Of a stretch of 64,000 nt of DNA, positions 38,460 to 52,112 are shown one piece after another. The translations under genes and the position numbers were made by a program. Source of the DNA: Cacajao melanocephalus (Eukaryota > Chordata > Mammalia > Primates > Pitheciidae); assembly GCA_963573385.1 (NCBI GenBank), contig CAUYLG010065526.1, positions 62,001 through 126,000 of the forward strand. Direction: 5' to 3'. Numbering within the stretch: the first letter of the stretch is position 1; every line of letters begins with the position of its first letter. The notes beneath the pieces were generated by a model. That model did no database searches. It was given only the letters and a program-made list of their open reading frames with translations, and was not told the origin of the DNA.

Positions 38460-40040
38460 AACTTATTCTACAACAGCACGAAAACTTTGTCTTAATACAA
38501 ACATGTTATTGCTAATTATTCACTCTATTTGTCATTTTTATAATTCTGCTCAGAATCAGTAGTGGTTTCAGAATAATACTTAATGTTTATTTCCGCAAAT
38601 ATAAGAATGCATTTTAAGATGGTGTGGCCACATGGCAGGTAAAGCACAGATCACTTCTTTTTCTAATATTTACTTTGTATTATTTATACATTGTTGGGTA
38701 CGTTTTATGTGGCTTCTCTTAATCATAATGTTGAGTATATTACCTAACATGTGGCATATTTCTGATAAATATATTCTAGCACCAGGTTTGGCAAATGCTT
38801 TGCCCTTCTTTATCATTAATTACCCATTTGGAGTAACAGAATGTGTTTAGGAATTTTTATTTTTCCCCAAGCCTGTGGTTGACCTTGGTGGAGTCACTGT
38901 TCCTACTAATTCCAAATCCCTAAAAGATGACAGCAGAAGCCGAGGTTGCAAAAAATTAAGCACGGAGGACAGTTTTGAATCTGAAAAGCACAGCTGATTG
39001 AGAGAAAAACTTCTGAATTCATCCATGATAATCTGCAGCTGCTTGAAGGTTTAAAAATAGTTTACCTATTTGAGAGGTTGGCTAAGTTTAATGAAAATAG
39101 CAAGTAACTTGCTAGATCTTTTCCCGTTAGAGTCACCGTACAGGAATCATTGGCAAATTCCACAGGGAAGATATTGTAATTATGCAAAGACCAGATGATC
39201 TGAATTGGAAAAAGTAGACTAAGAGGGTCTAAGGACTATTGACTGATGGCCAGATCCCAAAACTTGACCAGTGTCTCTCCACCTGGACGATTGGATACAG
39301 TTTCTCTGGCTCTCTTTGCTTATCTGTCCCCTTGGCATGCCAGAAGGATGAATTGGTGCCATCTTGTCGGGTGCTAGGATGTTACCAGAGTCAAAGATGT
39401 TTCTAAAGAGGGCAAGGCCTATTGAGAACCCGAGGAGGGATCACTATAGATGTTATTGGTAACTTTCCAGTAACTATCCAAGAGGTGCTTGTTAATATTC
39501 AATCTACCAACCTGGTTCTCCAGCTTTTTTACTTATTAACCTTGGAATTGGACCCTTGAAGACTCACCACAAATCGAAAGAACCATAACAATTTGACTAA
39601 CTTTAATCCTCTGAAATCCAATTTTGTTTTGTTCTTTTCAGACAAACGCCTTCCATGCCGTTTGTTACCAGTCCACAGGCCAGTTCAGGCAGCCAAGTGG
39701 TTTCTTTCCCCAGGGGTGAAATGTTTGAGCAACTAGCAAAGAGTAGAGGCAGCATACCCAAGAACTCTGAGGTTTGAATAGATCCTTTCTAAGCCCAGAT
39801 TCTCTAAATCCAACTCTGCTTAGGAACAGCTCTCTGTTGCTTATTCAAGTTCAAGCTCCGCAGACTCCTTTCAAGTCTTTATTTTCTGGCTTTACCCAAA
39901 ATATAATAGTTAATATTGTTGGAACATGTTCACTTTCACTTCCCAGCCAAACCAAAGGGCATAAAAATGCTTACTAAGGTAGATGGAATGCATAGAAGGC
40001 AATGCCCTAAACTTTACTTGTGCTTAGAACTTGTAAATCT
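38460..40040. other. Non-repetitive sequence, no gene seen
   Basis: No recognised repeat, RNA or exon. Confidence 0.5.
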
Positions 40041-40049
40041 AATTAAACC

Positions 40050-40175
40050 TCCTCAACAATAGGGAAAGGGAAGTATTATTATCCCCATTTCTGTATCAAG
40101 GAAACTGAGGCACAGGGAAGTTGAGTGATTTGCTCAAAGTTACACAGTTGGGGTTCAAATTCAAGTGCCCTGAGC
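40050..40175 (-). repeat. MIR, antisense
   Basis: tattatccccatttctgtat, aaggaaactgaggcacaggg, tgctcaaagttacacagttg. Confidence 0.85.
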
Positions 40176-40824
40176 TCTCACCATCGAGCTCTCTGCTTAC
40201 CTACCTATCTATTCAACCTTATTTCCAACTACTGGCATCACTGAGCCATGGTCAGTCAGGCTGGTCGCCCACTGCCCATCTCATATACTCCGTTGACTCA
40301 TACTGCGATCCCAGTGTCCAAATATTCAGCTCCCTCTTCACCTCCCAATTCCTTTCTGAACAAATATGCATTTTTCTGCTTTCTTTTCGGGTTTACCTAA
40401 CATAGTGCTAAGTACAACACTGGCTCTCATTAAATATCTTCTGATGCATTAATTGACATAAAATTGCCTTATGGAGACCTAGACTGTCACTTTTCAATTT
40501 GACAGAAATTCAAAGCTTTATGTAGCAAAATTTTTCTCCTTTCAGCTGCAGAAATTGCAAGCTTATTTCTCCATTTTTTAGACAGTCCCTAGAAAACAAT
40601 TTAGGGAAGCAGTTTATAATGAGGTAGAACTTCATATACGGGGAGTGGGAAGGGTGAGCAGGTATATAATTGTACTTGAAAAGCTACTGTAAACTTATTA
40701 AAATTTTATAGCTCTTATGAGTCTTTCTCCACTATATTTTGAATTTTTGACTGTCAAGAAATTAAAATTTCCATTTAAAAAGATAGGAAAACAAACTAGG
40801 ACCTGTAGGCAGGAGATGTATGAT

Positions 40825-40925
40825 CTCATCTTGGAGCTGCTGCTACTGCTCCGTGTGTGACCTCTGGCATATTATTTAACCATTCTGGGCCTCAGTTCCC
40901 TAATTGCATGAGGAAGAGTTGAACC
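40825..40925 (+). repeat. MIR fragment, sense
   Basis: gtgtgacctctggcatatta, ttctgggcctcagttcccta and a trailing atgaggaagagttgaac. Confidence 0.75.
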
Positions 40926-41171
40926 AATCTCTGAGGTCCCTCCAGCTCCAAGCTTGCAAGTATAATACAGGATGTGAGAGAGAAGGAGAGAGCAAGAACA
41001 CTCAGCTTGGAGTGAGACTGGTTTTTTGAAGGATGCGAAAAAGATGCTGGAGAGCTCAGGCAAAGTTGGCCAAGTTTATGTTTCTAATCCCTGTGTACAG
41101 TTAAAGGTAGCTCAGTAAAAAAAAAAAAAAAAAAAAAAAATCCGTACAAAAATATGTTCAAACCTATGTTT

Positions 41172-41482
41172 TCTGGTGGCTCATGCCTGTAATTCCAGCA
41201 CTTTGGGAGGCCAAGGCAGGAAGATCACCTCAACCTAGGATTTTGAGACCAGCCTAGGCAATGTAATGAGACCCCTGTCTCTACAAGAAATAGAAAAACT
41301 TATCAGGGCATGATGGCTTGTGACTGTTGTCCCAGCTACTCAGAAAGCTGAGGCAAGAGGATTGCTTGAGCCCCAAAATCAAGGCTGCAATAAGCAGTGA
41401 TTGTGACACTACACTGCAGCCTAGGTGACAGAGACCCCCGTCTTAAAAAAAAAAAACAAAACACACACACACACACACACAT
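41172..41482 (+). repeat. Old Alu with (CA)n tail
   Basis: ctggtggctcatgcctgtaa, both arms with many substitutions, A-tail followed by acacacacacacacacacac (41,461-41,482). The microsatellite evidently grew from the Alu tail. An A22 run at 41,119-41,140 lies just upstream. Confidence 0.93.
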
Positions 41483-41562
41483 AAAAACCCTACACTTTCC
41501 AAAAATGCCCTTTTTTATAGGAGATAAAATTATATATTTTTATTAATAATAAAATACTATTA

Positions 41563-41849
41563 TTGGAGACAGGGTCTGGCTCTGTAGCCCAGGCTGGAGT
41601 ACAGTGGCCTGATCATAGTTCACTGTAACCTCAAACTCCTGAGCTCAGGCCATCCTCCGCCTCAGACTCTGGAGTAGCTAGAACCACAGGTACATCCCAC
41701 CATGCCCAGCTATTTTTTTAAGATTTTTTTGTAGAGATGAGGTCTCACTATGCTGTCCAGGCTGGTCTCAAACTCCTGGACTCAGGCAGTCCTCCTGCTT
41801 TCACTTCCAGAGTTGCTGGAATTACAGGCATGAGCCACTGCACCCAGCC
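41563..41849 (-). repeat. Old Alu, minus orientation
   Basis: ggagacagggtctggctctg, gtcctcctgctttcacttcc, ending gagccactgcacccagcc. J-type diagnostic look (ctgagctcaggccatcctcc). Confidence 0.94.
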
Positions 41850-42639
41850 CTCAAGATGAAATTGGCAACAACCATGTGTACCAGTAGCTTACCATATCAG
41901 CCAAAATGTTATTAGTCATTATTCATGTGTGCCTAAAACTTTCCAATACTCTGAAATTGTTTATAGACCTAATTTGATATGAATGGATCCAACCTCTTTT
42001 GCCTCGATGTCTTCAACTCATGCATAGCTTGAATTAAATCATGAAGAATGGAAGTCTACAGAGACTTGGGGGCTAGCATCAGAATGGGACTTTTTGCATA
42101 TTTCCTGTTTATAACTAACTGAGTAAGCTTGTGTTCTTTTCCTTATTTGTCCCCATGTATTGAATAATTATAACTCATTGACTTTCTCACCAGGTTTTTG
42201 TTAGGATAAAATGAGGAAGCAGAAATGAGAAGGACTCTACTAATATGACAAAATATTATCATGTCAGATGTGCCTCGTCTTACATCTGAGTTGTGTTTCT
42301 TAAAAGTTTACCAGGTTAGCAGAGAATGTGGAGACAAGATTTCAGGTCCCATGGCTGAGAATCCAAGCTGATTTCTATACATCTTGCTAGTTATAGGATT
42401 TCACAAAGTCCTGTAGCTAGTGAAAGGCAGAATTGAGATGGCTATGCAAACAGATTGCCCTCTCCACAGTCCAGTCTCAAAAGACATGGTGCAAACTCTG
42501 GGAAAGTAGGCAACCAATTACATCTCACCCAGGACCAAATTCATTCAAATACTTATTTAAAATAGAAATGTATATCAAGCCTCTGACATGAAAACAATTT
42601 CATATAAGGTAAATTCCTTAACCAGATTTCATTATAGCT

Positions 42640-42696
42640 CTAGGGATCCATAGATGAATTGAGAAACCCTTGAAGTTGTAGGCTGTGTGTGTGTGT

Positions 42697-42733
<37 letters not shown>

Positions 42734-42815
42734 GTTCTCAAGAAAAGATCCGTAACTTTTGTCACATTCTCAGAAGGGTGCATGACTTCAGAAAGGTTAA
42801 GAACCACTGATGTAA
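42640..42815. mobile_element. hAT-type MITE split by a (TG)n microsatellite
   Basis: The right part tgcatgacttcagaaaggtt and aagaaccactgatg fits a hAT MITE end. The left part ctctagggatccatagatga lies before a microsatellite of about 50 bp (42,683-42,733, one TA interruption). Confidence 0.6.
42683..42733. repeat. (TG)n microsatellite
   Basis: About 25 TG units with a single ta interruption at 42,701-42,702; likely polymorphic. Confidence 0.98.
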
Positions 42816-43427
42816 GTATCGTTTATTTAAAATTGAACTTAAAAATAATAACACATTCATTTAAGCCAAATGTCATGATGGCTACAACATAGATAGTGTA
42901 TAATAATCACCAGTATTCAGATTGATGGCCTTGAGACACAATAAAAGCCTCAATCATCAAAGAAATTTATTTTCAAGGTATTTTATTTAACTGACATGGG
43001 AAAGTGTTTAAGCCTTTTAGAAAGATTTGAATATTGAATTAAAATGAGGTTTCTGCTTTTGTTTAAGCTAGCTGGGCAAGTCTCTGTGTGCTAAGCAAGG
43101 TAGATTCGTGTGGAAAACTATGCATTGTTTCAGAAAGTACAGTTAGGAGTCCACTGGAGTTGTTGAGATGGCAAAGAATGGGGGACTGAAGCTGGACCTT
43201 GGCAGTCGGAAGGCAGGAGGAACTGGAGGGGTATTTGGCAGGAAACTAAAATCAACAGACTTAAATGTCTAGCTTGGACAACTGAATTAAAATGGTAGGA
43301 TATTAAAGAGCTAAAACTAAAGGTTTTGGTAAGAAAATAATGAATTTGGTTTAAAATGTTAAATGTAAAGGCCTCTGGAACAGCCAGATGCCGTTGGCCT
43401 TGGGAAAGATTTAGAAGAGATTTATGA

Positions 43428-43908
<481 letters not shown>

Positions 43909-44404
43909 TAAAATATATATATTTTTAAAGAAGACGTTATGGCTGGAGAAATTTATTTGGGAATCATCAGTGGATTATTGATGGCTTAAGCTGGTAATAA
44001 AAGTGGGAAAAATTATAAATGTAAATGATCTAGGAGAGTCTGAAATAAAACTGCATTTATTTGAATGAGATCTCATTTTTAAAATGGGAAATTATATAAC
44101 TCCCAAGGAAAAAGTTGGTGACTTTAAATATTTCTAGAGAACTCTATTTGTACCATACATTTCTGGAAAAAAACTACTCACCTCAGAATTTTATTTTATA
44201 TTGTGGGTTTTCTGGAGTTGTTGCATTGCAAGACTCAACTTTCCATTTGAGATATCACATTCTCTGCCTGGTTTTAGAAGGGAGAAAGAGTTTTCCTTGG
44301 CAACCAGGTTCAACTGGAAAAAATTATCAAGATGTCACCTGATGCCACAAGCTACCAACTACGTTCTCAGCTATGCGGACCTGCCAGTTGCTGAACCAGC
44401 AGAG

Positions 44405-44545
44405 GAAACTCGGCGTCATGGAAAGAACACTAAACTTAGAGTCAGACAGTTGAATGTGAGTCTTATTTTTGCCTTTTACTGCTTTTGCGACCCTGGCCAA
44501 GTCATTCAACTTCCCAAAACCTGGATTTCCTCTTTAATAACTGCC
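44405..44545 (+). repeat. MIR, sense
   Basis: atggaaagaacactaaactt, tgcgaccctggccaagtcat and acctggatttcctctttaat; further 3' pieces at 44,845-44,885 (tagcacacagtaagtgctcc). The 172-codon frame at 44,201-44,719 crosses this MIR and starts at a TTG; not called. Confidence 0.75.
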
Positions 44546-45033
44546 CTACCATCCTCCAACAATCCTCAGGTAATGATCTTTAGAGCACTGGTGTTTAGGA
44601 GATCGCCAAAGAAGTGGATTGAGAGAACCCGATCACATGTTTCAAAAGCCACCTCCTCGATTACCTTCCTCCAGGATGACACCTCCCACTGTCCTCCCCA
44701 TGCAGCCCACTGCGGTTGATCTCTCCTTTCTCTCTGCTTCCATCCATACTCTGGTATCATTGTATTAATACTTTAATTATTATTAATATGTCTGTCTTTG
44801 CTGCCTTTTGTGTAAAAGATGTTTTAGTTATCTTTTTATTTCTGGTGGCTAGCACACAGTAAGTGCTCCATAAATGCTAAATGAATCAACAATGATCAAG
44901 GAGAACATTTGCCTGCATCTGTTCCTATTCTCTGAAAATGCTTTAGATGAACTGGAAAATGGAAAACTGCTGGGCTAACATTACTGCTAGGCCGTAGGCT
45001 ATATACAGGTACTTTGCTCAGAAGGCACCTCTC

Positions 45034-45316
45034 CAGCCTGGGCAACAGGACAAAACCCCATCTCTACAAAAATTTTTAAAATTAGCTAGGTGTCATGATG
45101 TGCCCCTGTTGTCCCAGCTACACAGCAGGCTGAGGTGGAAGGATCAGGATTGTGAATAGGGCTGAAGTTTTGGATTCTTATCTAGAAGATGACAGTTCTT
45201 TACACTTTCACAGACCCATAAAGCTTATCCCTTCGCCTTCAACCCATAAATCTGAGGCTGCAGTGAACCATGATCTCACCACTGTACTCTACCCTACCTT
45301 AAAAAAAAAAAAAAAA
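45034..45316 (+). repeat. 5'-truncated Alu interrupted by a 90-bp insertion
   Basis: Begins ctccagcctgggcaacagga, a mid-Alu position. Short flanks ggcacctctc (45,024-45,033) and gacacctctc (45,317-45,326) form a target-site duplication. The right arm breaks at ggaggtggaaggatc, continues with foreign sequence from about 45,147 to 45,252, and resumes at gaggctgcagtgaaccatga. Confidence 0.9.
45153..45245 (+). repeat. Duplicated 90-bp segment, inserted copy
   Basis: gctgaagttttggattctta to the aagcttatccc block. The second copy lies at 46,137-46,229. The two align without a gap with roughly 10-12 differences. This copy interrupts an Alu. Confidence 0.92.
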
Positions 45317-45914
45317 GACACCTCTCTATTACAAAACTCCTACATTTACTGTTTACTAAGCTACCTTATGTGTACAGTTCTAGTGGGGAATAAAGTCTGT
45401 CATTTCCCAATCAGACTTAAAACTCAAAGACTGAACTTCCAGCCAAGAAAATAACATTGACTTCATTTGACATTGATATGTAAATGCTCAATACCAGGTT
45501 TTGCCAGAAAGCTAAGAAAAAAAAAATGACAGTAGGAGAAGCCACTGTAAAGCTAAAGGAAGCTGCACAACCCAACGTCCTGTTTTCAGATTCCTGAGGA
45601 ATTTTCTTAAGCTCTCAATGATCGTGTATTTCACATTCCAAATGGAAATTTTTATAACATTTAAGTGTCAGCGTTATTGGGAAAGTTAAATGAGATAATC
45701 CATGTGATGTCATAATCCCTTGTCAAACTAGGCAGCTGATAAAAGCAATTCTCCTCCCTCTCTTCCTTTCTTTCTTCCTAACTGCTTACCTTCCCATAAG
45801 AAAAGAGCACCAAGTTCATTGATTTGTAACCATGATCAACTTGCAAGCCCTTCTTTTGACCAGGCTGCTAAAAAAATAAAGATGATCTCAGGGATTCGTT
45901 TATGACCATGGTTC

Positions 45915-46082
45915 CTACACTTTGCCACACATTGGAATCACTTGGAAAGCTTTTTAAAATCCTAATGCCCCAGTCACACCCATAGCAATTAGTCAGAACA
46001 TCTGAGGGTGGGAACCTGGCAGCAGTATTGCTTTACAACCCCCAAGTGATTCCAGTGAGCTCCAAAGTTAGAGAATCGCTGG
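45915..46082 (+). mobile_element. Palindromic hAT-type MITE
   Basis: The left half cacattggaatcacttggaa is answered by the right half cccaagtgattccagtg in inverse, with ctaatgccccagtcacaccc and ctgagggtgggaacctgg at the centre. This is a long near-palindromic non-autonomous element. Confidence 0.7.
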
Positions 46083-46136
46083 CAAATGTAGGGAAATGGG
46101 CCTGTGGCCTGTTAATTTTGTGGACTGAGCCTGTTG

Positions 46137-46229
46137 CAAACAGGGCTGAAGTTTTGGATTCTTGTCTAGAACATGACAATTCGTTACACTTTCACAGACC
46201 CATAAAGCTTATCCCGTCTCTGTCAACCC
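46137..46229 (+). repeat. Duplicated 90-bp segment, probable donor copy
   Basis: Same segment as 45,153-45,245 but embedded in sequence without an Alu, so this is the likely source. Confidence 0.85.
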
Positions 46230-46359
46230 TCCATTGGCAAGCTCTTTATAAATGAACACCGGACAGAGTCATAACAGTAAGTTGACTCTCTGAGTACCAA
46301 AAAGCAAACAAAAAGGTACATCATAAAACACTTAGAAATGGTTTACATCATAAACCATT

Positions 46360-46470
46360 TAGAAGGGCTTTCACACCTGATTTTATTTACTCTTCACAAC
46401 AAGCCTGCATAGCTGGCATTATTATGCCCAATTCATAGATGGGCATAATAAAGCCAAAAGGAAAGCTTAG
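46360..46470 (-). repeat. MIR fragment, antisense
   Basis: tttatttactcttcacaaca, agcctgcatagctggcatta and attcatagatgggcataata. Confidence 0.65.
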
Positions 46471-46666
46471 CTTGCTCAGGGACAATGTGGCAGATTCCAG
46501 TCTCATACTGAGGTCCAGGATTCCAGAATCGATGCTCTTTTCCTGGAGCATTCTGCCTCAGAAGCCCCACTGATGATGGGCCAGTAGAAGCATATCCACA
46601 TTTGAAGGTTGCTTCAGAGCTATGGTCTAGCTGCTCTATCAGATTAGGAGGGAAAACAGGAAGAAA

Positions 46667-46689
46667 GGGAGGGTGGAAGGGAGGGAGGG
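46667..46689 (+). other. G-quadruplex motif
   Basis: The run at 46,667-46,689 has five GGG blocks separated by one to six bases (gggagggtggaagggaggg and a final aggg). Loops are short, so it should fold well on the plus strand. Confidence 0.8.
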
Positions 46690-46959
46690 AAATATTGTTC
46701 ATTATGTTTTGAGTTAAACAGGTTCCTTTCCAGGAGGCCATTTCAACTTATTTAATGTGCTTACAAGCATCATAACTGTCCAAAACTTATTATTTCCAAA
46801 GAGATTGAATGGTGAAACCATTTTTAGCTCAGCGTTTCTCAGGACTAATGTCCCATGGAATATGATTTGATATATGTTGCCATGATTTTCCTCAGCTCCT
46901 TCAAGACTTTGTTAAAGTGGCACCCTCTTAGGGAAGACCACCCATGTCACCTGATTCAA

Positions 46960-47215
46960 AACAGAAACATCACCCTGCCTGCAGCCCAGTCCTCACCTGC
47001 TTTCCTGCTTTATTCTTTTTCCCCATAGCCCTTAACACCTTCTAATACACTTTGTAATTTACTTATTTATTTTCTTTACTGTCTCATCTCCTATGTCTGT
47101 AAGCTCTATGAGGACACGGCATTCTTCAGTGATTTGTTTTTACATGGTGATGGCTCCAAAACCGAGAAAAGTGCCTGGCACAGAGTAGTTGTTCAATAAA
47201 CATGGGATCTGAATG
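46960..47215 (+). repeat. L2 3' end, sense
   Basis: tgtctgtaagctctatgagg, acacggcattcttcagtgat and gcctggcacagagtagttgt, then tcaataaacatgggatctga: the standard L2 terminal order. Confidence 0.8.
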
Positions 47216-48525
47216 AATGGCTAACAAGAAATGTGCCACGAAAGAAATGCAAAGAAGGCATATTCTCCACAGTTAGGTGCCCTTTGAAAGTATCTTTTCC
47301 AGTCCTACTTATCCCTCATGATGAGCTAATGAAGTGGATATTATTTCTACCTTATAGAAAAATAAAGTGAGAATAACAGCAATTAGACCTGTGAGCAGAG
47401 TGAAAAAAAAATGGTTAAGCAAAAAGATTGTTAAATTAGAATAAATTCTTTTTAATTTTCTGTGTAATTATTGTGGGATAAAGCACATATGGTGGATATT
47501 TCCAACAATATCTATGAAATATAATATGATATAATATGAATAGCCATGAATTGTACCAAGGACAAATACATCAGCCCACGAAGCTATTTTCTAGCTGCCA
47601 ACACCAGACCAGGCTGAGATATAAAGCTTCAGAAGATCTCTGGTGCAAAAATGTTCATTGCCTGGATTCAGATTTTCCATCAGTCAAATTATTATTCTGA
47701 GAAATGTTCCCTAGAGTTCTCACGGCAGCCAGCCTGTAACACAGGTGTTAGTGGGATCCTCCTCACCATTGTACAAGGGCTCCACTATACAATAACAACG
47801 CTATGCATCCAGGTAGAGCTTTTCTCTGTAAAGGTCAAAGTGCTGTGAACAATCAAACATAAGCAGGGATGATGATAGCCCCTCAAGCTCAGAAAATGAC
47901 CCAGTTGATCAATTCCTCTCCAAACACAGAGAGTAACAATGAAGTGGAGAATCCGTAGTAATAATGTTAGATGAATGCTTTGTTCCTCTACATTTTCTTT
48001 TCATCCAGAAAAAAACCCCACATTTGTGAAGTGAGTTATTTTAGTAATGAAAGTAGTATTTATTAAACACACCAGAAACTGCAAATCCAAACAAGTATTT
48101 CCCTTCAAAATAGTCACTTGGGGAAGCTATGTAATTACCTTAGTGACCCTGAGATTACTCTAAACATTCCGGGAATTCCTTTTTAAAAATCACCTTCATA
48201 GATGGTTTAGGACTCATACAGAAAACCAGTATCATTTTGCTAAGGCTGTACTTTATATAACAAAAATAAATTTCATTCCCAAGCAAACTTGGTCAATGTA
48301 GTGGGTCATGAACTTCCCATCAAAATATCTTCTTAAAAACACAGCATGCCAGGCTGACCCCAATACTCTATAGGAGGTCAAGGCTGGAAATGGGAGTTTG
48401 TGTTTGAACGATGGATCACCCCAGGTGGTTAGGATGCATCTAGTTTTCTTCATGAACTGTGGGTTACAGTGCCTTGCTGGAGGACAGGGTTGGAGTCTAA
48501 ACCTTATCCTGAGACAGTTAGTTGT
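47216..48525. other. AT-rich sequence, no gene seen
   Basis: No recognised repeat or exon. Confidence 0.45.
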
Positions 48526-48532
48526 ATTAGCC

Positions 48533-48919
48533 CGTTCCTGCATTGCTGTAAATACCTGATACTGGATAATTTATATAGAAAAGAGATTTGATCTTGGCTC
48601 GCAGTTCTGCAGACTGTACATGAAGCATAGTGCTGGCATCTGCTTCTGGTGAGGCCTCAGGAAGCTTACAACCATGGCGGAAGATGAAGGGTGAGCCAGC
48701 ACATCACATGGCAAAGAGTGGGAGCAAGAGAGAGAGATGAGAGGTGTCACTCTCTTTTAAACAACCAGATCTTGGGTGAACTCAGAGAACTCACTCACTA
48801 TCCCAAGAATGGCACAAAGCCACTCATAAAGAATCTGCCCCCATGATCCAAACAGCTCCCACCTTGATTATTATATTTCAACAGGAGATTTGGAGGGGAC
48901 AGACATCCAAACTACATCA
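48533..48919 (-). mobile_element. Solo MaLR LTR (MST type) with perfect duplication
   Basis: tgtattagcccgttcctgca at the left and ttgattattatatttcaaca near the right end are the reverse complement of an MST/THE1-like LTR. The 5-bp sequence ttagt stands on both sides (48,528-48,532 and 48,920-48,924). No internal retroviral sequence is attached. A solo LTR is expected after recombination between the two LTRs of a provirus. Confidence 0.92.
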
Positions 48920-49179
48920 TTAGTCTTCCTTTACTTTATGGCCACAAAGCCTAAATCTCTAACATCTAATCATTCATTCACTGACATAGCATCTTTGGAA
49001 CCCTTACCATTTGTTTGATAAAGAGGAACCTGTTGGTAATGAGAAAGTCCAGTGAAAAGTGTTGATGGTTAGCCCAAAACATGCCTCTATTAGACACATC
49101 TTCTTTCTTGTCAGGTTCTTTTGGCCAACCTTATGACTTCAACCTTTTCCTTGGAGACAGTCCAAAAGAGAATAAGGAG

Positions 49180-49395
49180 CAGAGGCTCCGGAATAAAACT
49201 GCCTGCAGTCAAACCCTTCCTGACCACCTAATCAGGTAGCCTAAGACAAGTTACTTATCTGTCTGTGCCTCAGTTTCCCCCATCTGTGAAATGTAGCTAA
49301 CACCTCCTAAAGATGCTAACAGGATTCAATGAGATAATATATATGCAATGTTTAGCACAGTGCTCATAGCTTTCAACTAATATTAGCTATTATTT
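49180..49395 (+). repeat. MIR, sense
   Basis: acaagttacttatctgtctg, gcctcagtttcccccatctg and gtttagcacagtgctcatag. Confidence 0.88.
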
Positions 49396-49769
49396 TAAAA
49401 CATGTGTTAGTGATTCTTAAATCATGAATTCTAAATCTGTTATCTCAACCTCTTTCCTTACCATTAGTACATGGATGCCCATCAGCATTTCAAATTGACC
49501 AGATAGAAAACTGAATTAATTATTGGCCCAACTTCCCAAATGGTTCTAGCTTATTGGCCCCCAGTCTTGGTTCAAGGTATCATTATCTGTAGGGTCATTT
49601 AGTTCCCAAACCAAATCTATCTCAGATTCTTTCTTCTACCTCACTCCACCTCCCACATCAGAAAATACACACACCCACATGCACATTTATTCACTTACAA
49701 AGTCATGTTGATTCTACCTCGACAAGTTTTCTTTCCTTTCCTCCTGTGTGTTATGTGTTTGTATTTTAA

Positions 49770-50000
49770 ACCAACATTTGAAAAGAAATTACTACATGCC
49801 AGATCTAAAGACTGTACATGCATCAATTCATAGAAATCTTTTAAAAACCTTATGCAATAAGTGTTGTTATACTTGTTTTAAATATGTAAAAACGGAGGCA
49901 CAAAGTGATTAGAAAACTTGCTGGGATTCAATCAGCAAATAAGTGTGGGAACTGGGAGTCAATCCCAGCAGCATGGCCCAGAGCTAAGCCTCTCATCACA
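49770..50000 (-). repeat. MIR, antisense
   Basis: ctacatgccagatctaaaga, aaaaacggaggcacaaagtg and tgtgggaactgggagtcaat. Another piece near 50,090-50,120 (ttacagatgagggaattgaa). Confidence 0.7.
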
Positions 50001-50119
50001 GTACAGCATTGCTGCTGTTATTTTAAAAATAATGTTATCAATACAACAAACTCTCATGACAATCTTCTGATGCACATGCTGTTAAAACTCCTCTTTTACA
50101 GATGAGGGAATTGAAACCC

Positions 50120-51335
<1,216 letters not shown>

Positions 51336-52078
51336 AAAAGGAATGACATGATTATATTTATGTTAATGAAAAGAGTATTCAGATGATGAATGCTCCTCCA
51401 AGCCTCACAATTCTAAAGTGCCTTCCTCATGCCCAAAGAAGGAAGTTCCACCTCTTCAGCATTCCAGGAAGGAAAACCCAGCATTAAGGCCCTAAGGTAC
51501 CAGCCTATTTCGTTTTAGAAACAGCAAGCAGACTCAAGTGGCTGAAGTAGAATTCAAGGTGGGACAGGGTAGGGCACTGAAAATAGTAAGGGAAAATATC
51601 AGAGAGATGGAGCCACTGGAAGGTTCTGACGGCAGGATTGACCTTACCTGGCTAATTATGAAAAGAAGCACTGTTTTCTCCGATCCTGGATATCACATAA
51701 AGATACATAACTGTTCCTAGAAGAGGGCTTGGCACCCAAAACATCCTCTAATGCTGTTCTTCCCTCAACACCCATTCCTTGTTAAGCTTCACAAATTCAT
51801 ACGTCTGTTCTTCCACATACTTAGCTTTGACTCAAGAAGAAAAAGACCTAAGTCCAAGATAGAACTGTCTTCTGTGTTTCTTGTAGCCCCTGTGAACACT
51901 GCAGGTGTGGACACCACCTTGTTGAGCTACTCAAGGACAATGCTGGTACCTACCGAGTTCTTAATTGTGGAAGATGCTGGAAGTTATTGTTTAAAACATA
52001 TACAAAATGAGAACGGAGCAAGTAGTAAGTCACCATCAACTTGCAGTTAACATGGTAAAGTGGAAACAAAAAAAATTC

Positions 52079-52112
52079 ATGGAGCCTGGATTCAGATGGA
52101 GCCTGGATTCAG
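52079..52112 (+). repeat. Tandem 17-bp duplication
   Basis: Two exact copies of atggagcctggattcag (52,079-52,095 and 52,096-52,112), at the start of a sense MIR. Confidence 0.97.

Noticed and set aside
41461..41482. Short CA array considered as a possible CRISPR or tandem-gene signal
   Set aside because: It is a dinucleotide repeat grown from an Alu tail. No spacer-repeat structure occurs anywhere in the window.
44201..44719. 172-codon plus-strand frame, the longest in the window
   Set aside because: It starts at TTG and crosses a MIR; the first ATG comes late and no domain is seen.
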